The notes under the pieces are model-generated. The model ran no database searches, was not told the origin of the DNA, and was given only the letters and a program-made list of their open reading frames with translations. Of a stretch of DNA of 64,000 nt, positions 55,392-63,666 are shown piece after piece; the stretch's first letter is position 1; each line of letters begins with the position of its first letter. Source of the stretch: Isoptericola cucumis (GTDB taxonomy: Bacteria; Actinomycetota; Actinomycetes; Actinomycetales; Cellulomonadaceae); NCBI RefSeq assembly GCF_014635665.1, contig NZ_BMDG01000013.1, forward strand, positions 1 through 64,000. The letters run 5' to 3'. A program made the position numbers and the translations under genes.

Positions 55392-56093
55392 GTGGCTGGA
55401 TCTGTAGCAGGCGCGTTCGACGCGCTGCCCATGCTGGGGCGTGGCAAGCACCGCAACCCGAAGAAGGGCGCGTGCTTCATGGAGCTCGCGTCGTTCCTGG
55501 CGGGCGAGCGGTGGAGCGACCACCCGCAGTGCACGCACCCGCTGCTCGCGATGCTCGCGCGCGCGGTGAACGACCTGACCTCCGACGGCGCGCGGCCGCG
55601 CCTGGCGCCGCTGATCCCGTCCGTCATCGGGCTGACCAGCGACGACCCGCGCTGGGACGTGCGCATCGCGCTGCACGCGGCGCAGACCGCCCTGCCGGTG
55701 GCGCCCGCCGACCGGCAGCAGACGCTCGCCGTCGCGATCATCGGCGCCGAGCGGATGCTGGACACGCTGGACGACCGGCCCGACGGCACGCTGGCGCCCG
55801 AGAGCGCCGACGCCCTCGCCGCCGCGCCCAAGACGGCCCAGTGGGCCTACCGGTTCTGCGAGGGCACGCGCGTGCGGCCCAAGCGCTTCGTGCGCGACGC
55901 CGCGCCGTCCGTGGTCTCCACGGCCGTGCAGGGCATCAGCGAGGCGTTCGTGCCGGACGTCGACGCCCGGCTGTACGACCTGCTCCGGACGACGGTCGAC
56001 GACGCCCGCCGCTGGGCCGGCCGCGACGAGGACGGGCCGCAGCTGCGCGAGGAGGAGTGGACGACGGTCGTGAAGCCGGCCGCCTCGGTGTGA
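55392..56093 (+). CDS. conserved-looking protein of unknown function
   Basis: 233 residues from the GTG at 55392 (an upstream in-frame start at 55278 would extend into the repeat region). NPKKGACFMELASFLAGERW and HPQCTHPLLAMLARAVND are distinctive; the latter has Cys and His suited to bind a metal. Mostly helical, no signal or membrane part. Not recognised. Neighbours are the divergent Arg-rich gene and the PatB gene. Codon use is like the other genes, so it is probably a real actinobacterial gene. Confidence 0.75.
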   Translation: MAGSVAGAFDALPMLGRGKHRNPKKGACFMELASFLAGERWSDHPQCTHPLLAMLARAVNDLTSDGARPRLAPLIPSVIGLTSDDPRWDVRIALHAAQTALPVAPADRQQTLAVAIIGAERMLDTLDDRPDGTLAPESADALAAAPKTAQWAYRFCEGTRVRPKRFVRDAAPSVVSTAVQGISEAFVPDVDARLYDLLRTTVDDARRWAGRDEDGPQLREEEWTTVVKPAASV

Positions 56094-56126
56094 GCCGGTG
56101 AATGAGCCGGCGGGTGAGCCGGCGGG
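56091..56126 (+). repeat. 12-bp tandem repeat overlapping a stop codon
   Basis: Three copies of a 12-bp unit beginning tgagccgg (56091, 56103, 56115), the first containing the TGA stop of the upstream gene. It lies in front of the PatB gene start at 56146. Confidence 0.8.
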
Positions 56127-56145
56127 TTCTGGTAGACCGGGGTCC

Positions 56146-57387
56146 GTGACCACCACCGACCGCGAGGCCGGCACCTCGACCGTGCCCGCCGCCGACAACC
56201 CCCTGGAGCAGCTGACCCTGGACGACCTGCGTCGTCGCACGTCCGTGAAGTGGCGCGTCTACGACCCCGACGTGCTGCCGATGTTCGTCGCCGAGATGGA
56301 CACGCCCACCGCGCCGTTCGTCGCGGACGCCGTGGCCCGGGCGCTCGCCGACGGCGACACGGGCTATCACACCGGCCCCATGTACGCCGAGGCGCTCGCG
56401 CCGTTCGCCGAGCGCCGGTGGGGGTGGGCGCCGGACGTCGCGTCCAGCCGCACGCTGCCCGACGTCATGGTGGCGGTCACCGAGGTGCTGCGCGTGCTCA
56501 CGAGCCCGGGGGACGCCGTCGTCGTCACCCCGCCCGTGTACCCGCCGTTCTACGAGTTCCCCGCCGGCGAGGGGCGCCAGGTCGTCGAGGCGCCGCTCAC
56601 CACGGACGCGCGCCTCGACCTCGACACCCTCGAGGCCGCGTTCGGGCGCGCGACCGGGGGAGGGCCGGACGGCGGGCCCGGGAGCGGCCGGCGCGCGGTG
56701 CTGCTGCTGTGCAACCCGCACAACCCGACGGGCACCGTCCACACGCGGGCCGAGCTCGAGGCGGTCCTCGCGCTCGCGGACCGGTACGGCGTGCGCGTCG
56801 TCGCGGACGAGGTCCACGCGCCGTTCACGTTCGAGTGCGTCGGGCAGGGTGCGCCGTTCGTCCCGCTGCTGAGCGTCGCCGGGGCGGACCGGGCGATCGT
56901 CGTGCACTCGGCGTCCAAGGCGTTCAACCTCGCCGGGCTGCGCGCCGCGGTCGCCCTCGGCGGCCCGGGTGCGGCCGCCGACCTGCGCCGCGTCCCCGAG
57001 GTGGCGGGGCACGCCGTCAACCACCTCGCGGTGCTGGCGCACGCCGCCGCCTACACGCACGGCGACGCCTGGCTGGACGCGCTGCTCGCGGGGGTGGCCC
57101 GCAACCGCGGGCTGGCCACCCGGCTGCTCGCCGAGGGCGCGCCCGCCGTGCGCGTGCAGCCCGCCGAGGCGACCTACCTCGCCTGGCTGGACGTGCGCGA
57201 CGCGCTGCCGGCGGACGTGGCCCCCGCCGCCGCCCACGGCTTCGTCCTGGACCGCGCCCGCGTCGCCCTCGGCGACGGTATCCCGTTCGGCAGCGGCGGC
57301 ACCGGCCGGCTGCGGCTGAACCTGGCGACGTCGTCCGCGGTCCTCACGGACGCCGCCCGGCGCATCGCCGCCGCCCTCGCGCGGTAA
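56146..57387 (+). CDS. PLP-dependent cystathionine beta-lyase (PatB/MalY type)
   Basis: 413 residues, fold type I aminotransferase. VLPMFVAEMDTP and TGYHTGPMYAEALAPFAERR are typical of the MalY/PatB branch; LLCNPHNPTGTVHTR binds PLP and substrate, VVADEVHAPFTF carries the PLP Asp, and SASKAFNLAGLR has the PLP-binding Lys258. It splits cystathionine to homocysteine, pyruvate and ammonia; related enzymes release volatile thiols from cysteine conjugates. GTG at 56146 follows TAGACC (56133-56138) by 7 nt. It stands alone. Confidence 0.92.
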   Translation: MTTTDREAGTSTVPAADNPLEQLTLDDLRRRTSVKWRVYDPDVLPMFVAEMDTPTAPFVADAVARALADGDTGYHTGPMYAEALAPFAERRWGWAPDVASSRTLPDVMVAVTEVLRVLTSPGDAVVVTPPVYPPFYEFPAGEGRQVVEAPLTTDARLDLDTLEAAFGRATGGGPDGGPGSGRRAVLLLCNPHNPTGTVHTRAELEAVLALADRYGVRVVADEVHAPFTFECVGQGAPFVPLLSVAGADRAIVVHSASKAFNLAGLRAAVALGGPGAAADLRRVPEVAGHAVNHLAVLAHAAAYTHGDAWLDALLAGVARNRGLATRLLAEGAPAVRVQPAEATYLAWLDVRDALPADVAPAAAHGFVLDRARVALGDGIPFGSGGTGRLRLNLATSSAVLTDAARRIAAALAR

Positions 57388-57417
57388 CCGACCTCCGGTC
57401 GGCCCCGGCGGGGCGGG

Positions 57418-58170
57418 CTACCGCGGCGGGTAGTCGGGGGCGGGTCCGGCGCCGGAGGCCTCCTCCAGCGTGGTCACGCCGGCGACGTGCATGTGCGCCG
57501 CGAGTCCGACGCCGACGTAGCGCAGGTGCCACGCCTCCGGCGCGTAGCCGGTGACGGCGCGGGCGCCGCGCGGGTAGCGCACGACGAACCCGTACCGCCA
57601 GGCGTGGGCCTCGACCCACCGGCTGGTCCGGGTCCCCTCGAACCGCGTGTAGGGCGTCCCGGCCTCGCTGACGTCGGCCGCCAGGCCGGTCTGGTGCTCG
57701 GAGTAGCCGCCGCGCGCGGAGTAGGTGTCGGCCGCCGCCCGGCCGTCGCGCTCGACGTACCGCCGGTACAGCCGCTGCTGGGTGTCGGCGTCCCGGTAGC
57801 CGGACTGGAGGACGAGCTCGCGGCCCGTCGCCCGCTCGGAGGCCGCGGCGAGGCGCTCGAGCGCGTGCGCCGCGACCGGCCGGAGCCGGTCGTTGCCGCC
57901 GACGGCGCGCACGTCGGGGCGGGTGAGCCGCTCCGGCGCCCAGTCCCGCGGCGTCACCGGGTAGGCCTTGTTGACGAGAACCTGCAGGTCAGCCGGGTCG
58001 GTCGCGGCGCGGGTGCCCACGCCGTCGACGAGGGGCGCGGGCACGGGGATCGCGGCCGTCGCCGCGGGTGCGCCGGCGCCCCCCGCGACCGCCGCCGTCG
58101 TCAGCATCGTCGTCGTGAGAAGAGCCGCACAGGTTCTGCGCAGCACGACCACACGACATTCCGGGGACAC
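57418..58170 (-). CDS. secreted VanY-type D-alanyl-D-alanine carboxypeptidase
   Basis: 250 residues, M15B family. Signal peptide (about 1-38). Zinc and catalytic motifs: SGYRDADTQQRLYRR, SEHQTGLAADVSEAG (zinc His and Asp) and EAWHLRYVG (catalytic Glu and zinc His). It removes the terminal D-Ala from peptidoglycan stem peptides. GTG at 58170 was chosen, though the ribosome site is very close to it. Divergent from the PBP gene with 38 bp between, so the two cell-wall enzymes share a promoter region. No vanHAX genes are nearby, so it is probably for wall maturation rather than resistance. Confidence 0.92.
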   Translation of the reverse strand: MSPECRVVVLRRTCAALLTTTMLTTAAVAGGAGAPAATAAIPVPAPLVDGVGTRAATDPADLQVLVNKAYPVTPRDWAPERLTRPDVRAVGGNDRLRPVAAHALERLAAASERATGRELVLQSGYRDADTQQRLYRRYVERDGRAAADTYSARGGYSEHQTGLAADVSEAGTPYTRFEGTRTSRWVEAHAWRYGFVVRYPRGARAVTGYAPEAWHLRYVGVGLAAHMHVAGVTTLEEASGAGPAPDYPPR

Positions 58171-58208
58171 GCCTCCCAGACTGCCAGTCAGCGGCTACGC
58201 TCGCCAAG

Positions 58209-60200
58209 GTGCGCCGTCGGAACCGCCCCGCCCTCGTCCTCCTGGCCAGCGCGCCCGCGATGCTGTTGCTCGCGGCATGCTCCGGCCCCGACCGGCCGCC
58301 CGCGGACGACGTCGCCGAGGCGCTCGCGAGCGCCCTGCAGGCCCGCGACCTGGCCGACGTCCCGCTGCAGGTGGGCGGCTCGGTCGACGCGCAGACGCAG
58401 CTCGACCAGATCCTGGACCCCCTCGCGACGGCGACCGGCGAGCGCGAGCGTGCGGTGACCGTCGAGGACATCGGCAAGGCCCAGGAGGCGGACGGCGCCG
58501 TCACCGTGCCCGTCAGGCTGGGCTGGACCTGGGAGCTCGCCGAGGGCACCGCGTGGGAGTACGACACGACGGCGGACCTGGCATACGTGGAGCCCGCCGA
58601 GGCGGACGGCGAGGGGTCGTGGGAGGTCGTGTGGCGCCCCGACGTGCTGGTGCCGGAGCTGGCGCCGGGCGAGCGGCTGGAGGTCGAGCGGCTGGACGCG
58701 GACCGTGCCGACGTGCTCGCCGGCGACGACCAGCCGATGGTGACCGCACGGAAGGTGTGGCACCTCGGCGTCGACAAGACGGCCGTCGAGGGGCTGGGGA
58801 TCGAGTCGGCGGCCCGCGAGCTCGCCGTCCTGGTCGGCCTCGAGCCCAACGAGTTCTTCGCCCAGGTGGACGCCGCGGGCGACGACGCGTTCGTCGAGGC
58901 CATCACGGTGCGCGACGTCGACCCGGGCACGGACTTCTCGGTGGACGACGCCCGCGAGATCCCCGGGGTGCTGGCGGTCGAGGACTCCCTCGAGCTGGCC
59001 CCGTACAGCGACTTCGCGGCACCGATCCTCGGCCGCTCGGGCGAGGCGACGGCGGAGGTCGTCGAGGAGTCGGAGGGGCGGGTGCAGGCGGGGGACGTCG
59101 CCGGCCTCACGGGCCTGCAGCGTCAGTACGACGAGCGGCTGGCCGGCGTGCCGGGCGTCGTGGTGCGGGTGCTGCCGCCGGACGGGTCGGACACGTCGCT
59201 CGACGGCTCCGAGGTCGTCGAGGACGGCGAGCCGCGCGAGGTGTTCCGCGTGGACGCCAAGGACGGCGCCCCGGTGCGCACCACGCTCGACCTCGGCGTG
59301 CAGGGCCGGGCCGAGGACGTGCTGTCCGGCGTCGGGCCGGCGAGCGCCATCGTCGCGGTCCGGCCGTCGACGGGCGCCGTGCTCGCGGCGGCGAGCGGGC
59401 CCGGCGGGGAGGGGTGGTCGACGGCCACGCTCGGCCAGTACCCGCCCGGCTCGACGTTCAAGATCGTGGACGCGCTCGCGTTCCAGCGGGCGGGCCTCAC
59501 CGCGGACTCCACCGTGCAGTGCGCCGACACGATCACCGTCGAGGGGCGCGAGTTCGGCAACGTCCCCGGCTACCCGGCGTCGGCCCTGGGCGAGGTGCCG
59601 CTGAGCACGGCCTTCGCGCACTCCTGCAACACCGCGATGATCGCGCAGCACGAGCTCGTGGGGCAGGGCGACCTGGCGTCCGCCGCGGCCGGGCTCGGGC
59701 TGGCGGGCGACGAGGCCGCCACGGCGGCGCTGGGCGTGCCCGCGTTCCTCGGGTCGGTGCCGGCGGAGGCGAGCGGGACCGAGCACGCCGCGTCGCTCAT
59801 CGGTCAGGGCAAGGTGCAGACGTCGCCGCTCGGGATGGCCACGGTCGCCGCGAGCGTCGCGGCCGGTGAGCCGGTGCAGCCGGTCCTGGTGCGCTCCGAC
59901 GAGGACGGCGGGGGCAAGGACGACGCGGCGCCGAAGGCCCCGGTCACCGAGGACGAGGCGGCGGTGCTGCGCGACCTGATGCACGGGGTGGTGACCGACG
60001 GCAGCGCCGACCTCCTGCAGGACGTCCCGGGCGTCGTCGGCGCCAAGACCGGCACCGCGCAGTACGGCGACGGGTCGAAGCAGCACGTGTGGATGGTGGC
60101 GATCAAGGACGACCTGGCGGTGGCCGTCTTCGTCGAGGACGGCCACCGCGGTTCCGACACGGCAGGGCCCCTCATGAAGGAGTTCCTCGAGGGGCTCTGA
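58209..60200 (+). CDS. class B penicillin-binding protein, lipoprotein-like
   Basis: 663 residues. The N-terminus has a lipobox (LLLAAC) or signal anchor, then a MecA_N/NTF2-like domain (about 40-150), a dimerisation domain and a transpeptidase with SxxK at Ser415 (PPGSTFKIVDAL), SxN in HSCNTAM and KTG in GAKTGTAQYGDG. It cross-links peptidoglycan. The MecA_N domain recalls PBP2a and the PBP3-like low-affinity group, but beta-lactam resistance is not shown. GTG at 58209 follows TACGCT (58196-58201) by 7 nt. Divergent from a VanY-type carboxypeptidase. Confidence 0.93.
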   Translation: MRRRNRPALVLLASAPAMLLLAACSGPDRPPADDVAEALASALQARDLADVPLQVGGSVDAQTQLDQILDPLATATGERERAVTVEDIGKAQEADGAVTVPVRLGWTWELAEGTAWEYDTTADLAYVEPAEADGEGSWEVVWRPDVLVPELAPGERLEVERLDADRADVLAGDDQPMVTARKVWHLGVDKTAVEGLGIESAARELAVLVGLEPNEFFAQVDAAGDDAFVEAITVRDVDPGTDFSVDDAREIPGVLAVEDSLELAPYSDFAAPILGRSGEATAEVVEESEGRVQAGDVAGLTGLQRQYDERLAGVPGVVVRVLPPDGSDTSLDGSEVVEDGEPREVFRVDAKDGAPVRTTLDLGVQGRAEDVLSGVGPASAIVAVRPSTGAVLAAASGPGGEGWSTATLGQYPPGSTFKIVDALAFQRAGLTADSTVQCADTITVEGREFGNVPGYPASALGEVPLSTAFAHSCNTAMIAQHELVGQGDLASAAAGLGLAGDEAATAALGVPAFLGSVPAEASGTEHAASLIGQGKVQTSPLGMATVAASVAAGEPVQPVLVRSDEDGGGKDDAAPKAPVTEDEAAVLRDLMHGVVTDGSADLLQDVPGVVGAKTGTAQYGDGSKQHVWMVAIKDDLAVAVFVEDGHRGSDTAGPLMKEFLEGL

Positions 60201-60210
60201 CGCCCAGGGC

Positions 60211-60972
60211 TCAGCCCCGGTGCGGCACCCCGGCGACGAGCCCGCCGTCGACGACGAACTCGGAGCCGGTGGAGTAGCTGGACTCGTCGCTGGCGAGGAA
60301 GAGGACCGTCTGCGAGACCTCTTCCGGCTGCGCGCCGCGCCCGAGGGGGATGAGCAGGCTGTCGGCGTCGATGCCCGTGGTCATGGGCGTGGCGACGAAG
60401 CCCGGGTGCACCGAGTTGACGCGCACCCCGGCCGGGCCGAGCTCGAGCGCCACCGACTTGGTGAGCCCGCGCACGCCGAACTTGGACGCCACGTACCCGT
60501 GCAGGCCGCGGCTGCCGCGCAGGCCCTCCACCGACGAGATGTTGATGATCGACCCGGCGCCGGCCTTCGCCATGACCGGGGAGACCGCGCGGATGCCGAG
60601 GAACGTGCCGGTGAGGTTGATGTCGAGGATCGTGCGCCACGCGTCGACGTCGTACTCCGTGATCGGCGCGCCGTTGGCGATGCCCGCGTTGTTGACGAGC
60701 ACGTCGATGCGGCCGAACTCGTCCAGCGTGAAGGCGACGGCCCGCGCCCAGTCGTCCTCGCTGGTCACGTCGAGGTGCGTGTAGCGGGCGCTGGCGCCCT
60801 GCTCGTCGTTCAGCTCGGCGGCGAGGGCCTGCCCCTTGGCGTCGTCGAGGTCGGCGATGACGACCTTGCCACCCTCGGCGACGAGCGCGCGGGCGTGCGT
60901 GGCGCCCATGCCGCCGGAGCCGCCGGTGACGATCGCGACCTTGTTGTGGACCCGGGTTCCTGTGCTGGCCAT
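60211..60972 (-). CDS. SDR family NAD(P)-dependent oxidoreductase
   Basis: 253 residues. TGGSGGMGATHARALV binds the cofactor, with Asp in VVIADLDD favouring NAD(H); NNAGIANG and the Ser-Tyr-Lys triad (ISSVEGL, GYVASKFG) follow. Family relatives act on hydroxysteroids, sugars or secondary alcohols; the substrate is unknown. ATG at 60972 has an AAGGAGG ribosome site. It is downstream of the TetR gene on the same strand (85 bp apart) and is a plausible target of it. Confidence 0.93.
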   Translation of the reverse strand: MASTGTRVHNKVAIVTGGSGGMGATHARALVAEGGKVVIADLDDAKGQALAAELNDEQGASARYTHLDVTSEDDWARAVAFTLDEFGRIDVLVNNAGIANGAPITEYDVDAWRTILDINLTGTFLGIRAVSPVMAKAGAGSIINISSVEGLRGSRGLHGYVASKFGVRGLTKSVALELGPAGVRVNSVHPGFVATPMTTGIDADSLLIPLGRGAQPEEVSQTVLFLASDESSYSTGSEFVVDGGLVAGVPHRG

Positions 60973-61057
60973 GACGGCCTCCTTCGTCGAGAGGGGAGCG
61001 AGGGGTTGGGGGCACCTGCCCGCCCGGGACGCGTGCCACCGGACAGGGAGGGGGACG

Positions 61058-61672
61058 TCACGACGGCGTGGTCCACCAGGCGGGCAGGGCGATGTGGGCG
61101 ACCCGCGGGAAGAACGCGGGGTCGCGGGGCTCGGGCGCGGCGAGCCACACCTCGAGGGCGCCGACCGTCCCCAGGCCGACGTACGTCGCGAAGGCGCGCG
61201 CGTGCAGCGCGACGTCCTCTGGCGGCGTCCCGTCGTCGAGCGGCATGAGGCCGGGGTGCTCCGTGAGGTGCTCGGTGAGGGTGCGGGTGACGTGGTCGGC
61301 GAGCAGCCGCGCGAGCGGCGCGCTGAGGCCGCCGTCGAGCGCCCGCTCGTAGACCGGCAGGTGCGCCTGGACGTGCGCGAGCAGGGCGTGGGTGTAGCGG
61401 TCGACGACCTGCTCGGCGTCGGTGCGCGTGGCGTGCCCGGCGATCTCGCGCACGTGCGCGACGAACTCGTCGTGGATGGCGTCGAGCTCGGTGGCGAGGG
61501 CGCGGGCGAGCAGCTCGGCGGGGCCGGCGGCGTGGTCGTAGAACGTCGCCCGGTTGATGCCGGCGCGGGCGGCGACGGCGGACGCGGTGAGCGTGGCGAC
61601 GTCCTGCTCCGCGGCCAGCTCGAGGACGGCGGTGCGCAGCGCCTCCGCGGTGCGTTCGACCCGCTTGTCCAC
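61058..61672 (-). CDS. TetR family transcriptional repressor
   Basis: 204 residues. N-terminal HTH: LTASAVAARAGINRATFYDH. The C-terminal helical domain senses an unknown ligand. GTG at 61672 has a GGTGGGAG-type ribosome site. Upstream is a perfect inverted repeat overlapping the -35 box of its own promoter, so it should repress itself and the following SDR gene until the ligand appears. Confidence 0.93.
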   Translation of the reverse strand: MDKRVERTAEALRTAVLELAAEQDVATLTASAVAARAGINRATFYDHAAGPAELLARALATELDAIHDEFVAHVREIAGHATRTDAEQVVDRYTHALLAHVQAHLPVYERALDGGLSAPLARLLADHVTRTLTEHLTEHPGLMPLDDGTPPEDVALHARAFATYVGLGTVGALEVWLAAPEPRDPAFFPRVAHIALPAWWTTPS

Positions 61673-61723
61673 GCTCCCACCTCCCGCCGGACGGCTCGGG
61701 AGCGGGGGCTCCCGACGTCTTCG

Positions 61724-61770
61724 ACGATACGCCCGGGAAACTAGTTAGGCAACACCTGTCGCCTAACTAG
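61724..61770 (-). promoter_or_regulatory. TetR operator and promoter
   Basis: Perfect 10-bp arms CTAGTTAGGC (61741-61750) and GCCTAACTAG (61761-61770), 10 nt apart. On the minus strand, TTGCCT (-35, 61752-61747) and TATCGT (-10, 61729-61724) are 17 nt apart, so the palindrome overlaps the -35. This is the typical layout of TetR self-repression. It also lies 16 bp after the amidohydrolase stop and could double as a terminator. Confidence 0.82.
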
Positions 61771-61786
61771 GCTCCCGCGCGAGAGG

Positions 61787-63040
61787 TCAGGAGGCGAAGC
61801 GCTCCGCCCGCTCGCGCACCCGGCCGGCCCCGCGCCCGCCGTCCGCCGCCGCGTCCCAGGTGTACACCTCGGTGCCGGTGACGAAGACGTGCTCGGCGCG
61901 CGACGTCACGTCCAGCGGGTCGCCCGACCAGACGACCACGTCGCCGTCGAGCCCGGGCGCCAGCGCCCCGACGCGGTCGTCCAGGCCGAGGAACGACGCC
62001 GGGTTCACCGTGAGCGCCTCGAGCGCCACCTGCGGGTCCAGGCCCTCCTTCACCGCGAACGAGGCCTGGTGCACGAGGAAGTTGATCGGCACCACCGGGT
62101 GGTCGGTCGTGATGGCGACGCGCACGCCCGCCTCCGCGAGCCGGGCCAGGTTCCCGATGTCCCGGTGGCGCAGCTCGACCTTGGAGCGCGAGGTGAGCAT
62201 CGGGCCGTAGATGACGGGGACGTCGCGCTCGGCGAGCACGTCGGCGACCTGCGCGCCGTCCGTGCCGTGGTTGACCACCAGCCGGTAGCCGAACTCGTCG
62301 GCGAGCCGCAGGGCCGTCGCGATGTCGTCGGCGCGGTGGGTGTGCTGGTCCCACGCGAGCTCGCCGTCGAGCACCCGGGCCAGCGTCTCCTTGCCGAGGT
62401 CGCGGGCGAACGGCTCGCCCTTCGCCTCGGCCGCCGCGCGCGCCGCCGCGTAGTGCTGCGCGTCGAGGAAGGCCTGGCGGATGACGGCGGCCACGCCGAG
62501 GCGGGTGGACGGCTGCTTCTTCTGCTCGCCGTACACGCGCTTGGGGTTCTCGCCCAGCGCCGACTTCACCGAGACCGCCTCGCGGATCACCTGCTCGTCG
62601 ACGGTGCGCCCGCCCCACGTCTTGATCGCCACCGTCTGCCCGCCGATCGGGTTGGCCGAGCCGGGCTTCACGACGACGGTCGTGACGCCGCCCGCGAGCG
62701 CGTCGCGGAACCCCTCGTCCTCGGCGTTGATCGCGTCGAGCGCGCGCAGGTGCGCGCCGTCCGGGCCGGTCTTCTCGTTGGTGTCGTCGCCGGCCCAGCC
62801 CTCGGCCTCCTCGTGCACGCCCAGGTGGCCGTGCGACTCGACCAGGCCGGGCAGCACCCAGCGCCCGCCCGCGTCGAGCGTGCGCACGCCGTCGGGGACC
62901 TCGACGTCCGCGCCGACGGCCGTGATGACGCCGTCGGTGACGAGGACGGTGCCCCCGGAGACCGGCAGGCCGTCGACGGGGACGACGTAGCCGCCCGTGA
63001 TGGCGACGGACGAGCGAGCGGTGCGGATCGGCGTAGTCAT
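61787..63040 (-). CDS. metal-dependent amidohydrolase
   Basis: 417 residues from the ATG at 63040. TIM-barrel amidohydrolase with metal motifs LVESHGHLGVHEE (HxH), AWDQHTHRADD, VVNHGTDGAQV and AITTDHPVVP (final Asp); the C-terminal part closes with LAPGLDGDVVVWSGDP. The family includes imidazolonepropionase and many hydrolases of cyclic amides or triazines. The substrate cannot be given. No signal peptide. Divergent from the histidine phosphatase gene. Start choice is uncertain by a few codons (63049 or 63052 also possible). Confidence 0.9.
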   Translation of the reverse strand: MTTPIRTARSSVAITGGYVVPVDGLPVSGGTVLVTDGVITAVGADVEVPDGVRTLDAGGRWVLPGLVESHGHLGVHEEAEGWAGDDTNEKTGPDGAHLRALDAINAEDEGFRDALAGGVTTVVVKPGSANPIGGQTVAIKTWGGRTVDEQVIREAVSVKSALGENPKRVYGEQKKQPSTRLGVAAVIRQAFLDAQHYAAARAAAEAKGEPFARDLGKETLARVLDGELAWDQHTHRADDIATALRLADEFGYRLVVNHGTDGAQVADVLAERDVPVIYGPMLTSRSKVELRHRDIGNLARLAEAGVRVAITTDHPVVPINFLVHQASFAVKEGLDPQVALEALTVNPASFLGLDDRVGALAPGLDGDVVVWSGDPLDVTSRAEHVFVTGTEVYTWDAAADGGRGAGRVRERAERFAS

Positions 63041-63069
63041 GCCGGCCATCATGCCGCTACGGTCGGGCC

Positions 63070-63657
63070 ATGCCGACGCGACACCTGCACGTGCTGCGCC
63101 ACGGCGCCGCGGACCCCTTCGGCGAGCTCACGGCGGAGGGGGAGCGGCAGGCGGAGCTCGCCGGCCGCCGGCTGGCCGCCCTGCCGGTCGACGCCGTCTG
63201 GCACTCGCCGCTGCCGCGGGCCGTGCGGTCGGCCGCGGTGCTGGGCGCACAGCTGCCCGGCGTCCCCGTCGCCCCGGCGGAAGAGCTGGTCGACCACGTG
63301 CCGTACCTGCCCGACCCGATGCCGCCCGCGTGGGCCGGCTTCTTCGACGGGTACGACGCCGCCGAGGCGGCCGAGGGCGAGCGGCTGGCCGCCGCGCTCA
63401 CCGCGCGCTTCGCCCGGCCCGCCGACGTCGAGACGCACGAGGTGCTCATCACGCACGCCTTCCAGGTCGCGTGGCTCGTGCGCGACGCGCTCGCCGCGCC
63501 GCCCGAGAGCTGGCTGGGCCTGCCGTACGGCAACGCCGCCCTCACGACCGTCGAGTACCGCGACGACCGCAGCGCCTCCCTGATCGTCTACAACGACATG
63601 GGCCACCTGCCGCCCGAGCTGCGCTGGACCGGCTTCGGCCCGGCAGCGCGCCCCTGA
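63070..63657 (+). CDS. histidine phosphatase family protein
   Basis: 195 residues. LHVLRHGAADPFGELTAEGE carries the RHG phosphohistidine motif; WHSPLPRAVRSAAVLGAQ holds the second Arg, and VLITHAFQVAWLVR the last catalytic His. Such enzymes remove phosphate from sugars, proteins or small molecules. ATG at 63070 follows TACGGT (63058-63063) by 6 nt. The substrate is unknown; convergent with nadE. Confidence 0.92.
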   Translation: MPTRHLHVLRHGAADPFGELTAEGERQAELAGRRLAALPVDAVWHSPLPRAVRSAAVLGAQLPGVPVAPAEELVDHVPYLPDPMPPAWAGFFDGYDAAEAAEGERLAAALTARFARPADVETHEVLITHAFQVAWLVRDALAAPPESWLGLPYGNAALTTVEYRDDRSASLIVYNDMGHLPPELRWTGFGPAARP

Positions 63658-63666
63658 ACGGGACAC

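Noticed and set aside
57388-57417. Strong terminator between PatB and VanY genes
   Set aside because: Only a short 5-bp stem (CCGAC/GTCGG) is visible, too weak to list with confidence.
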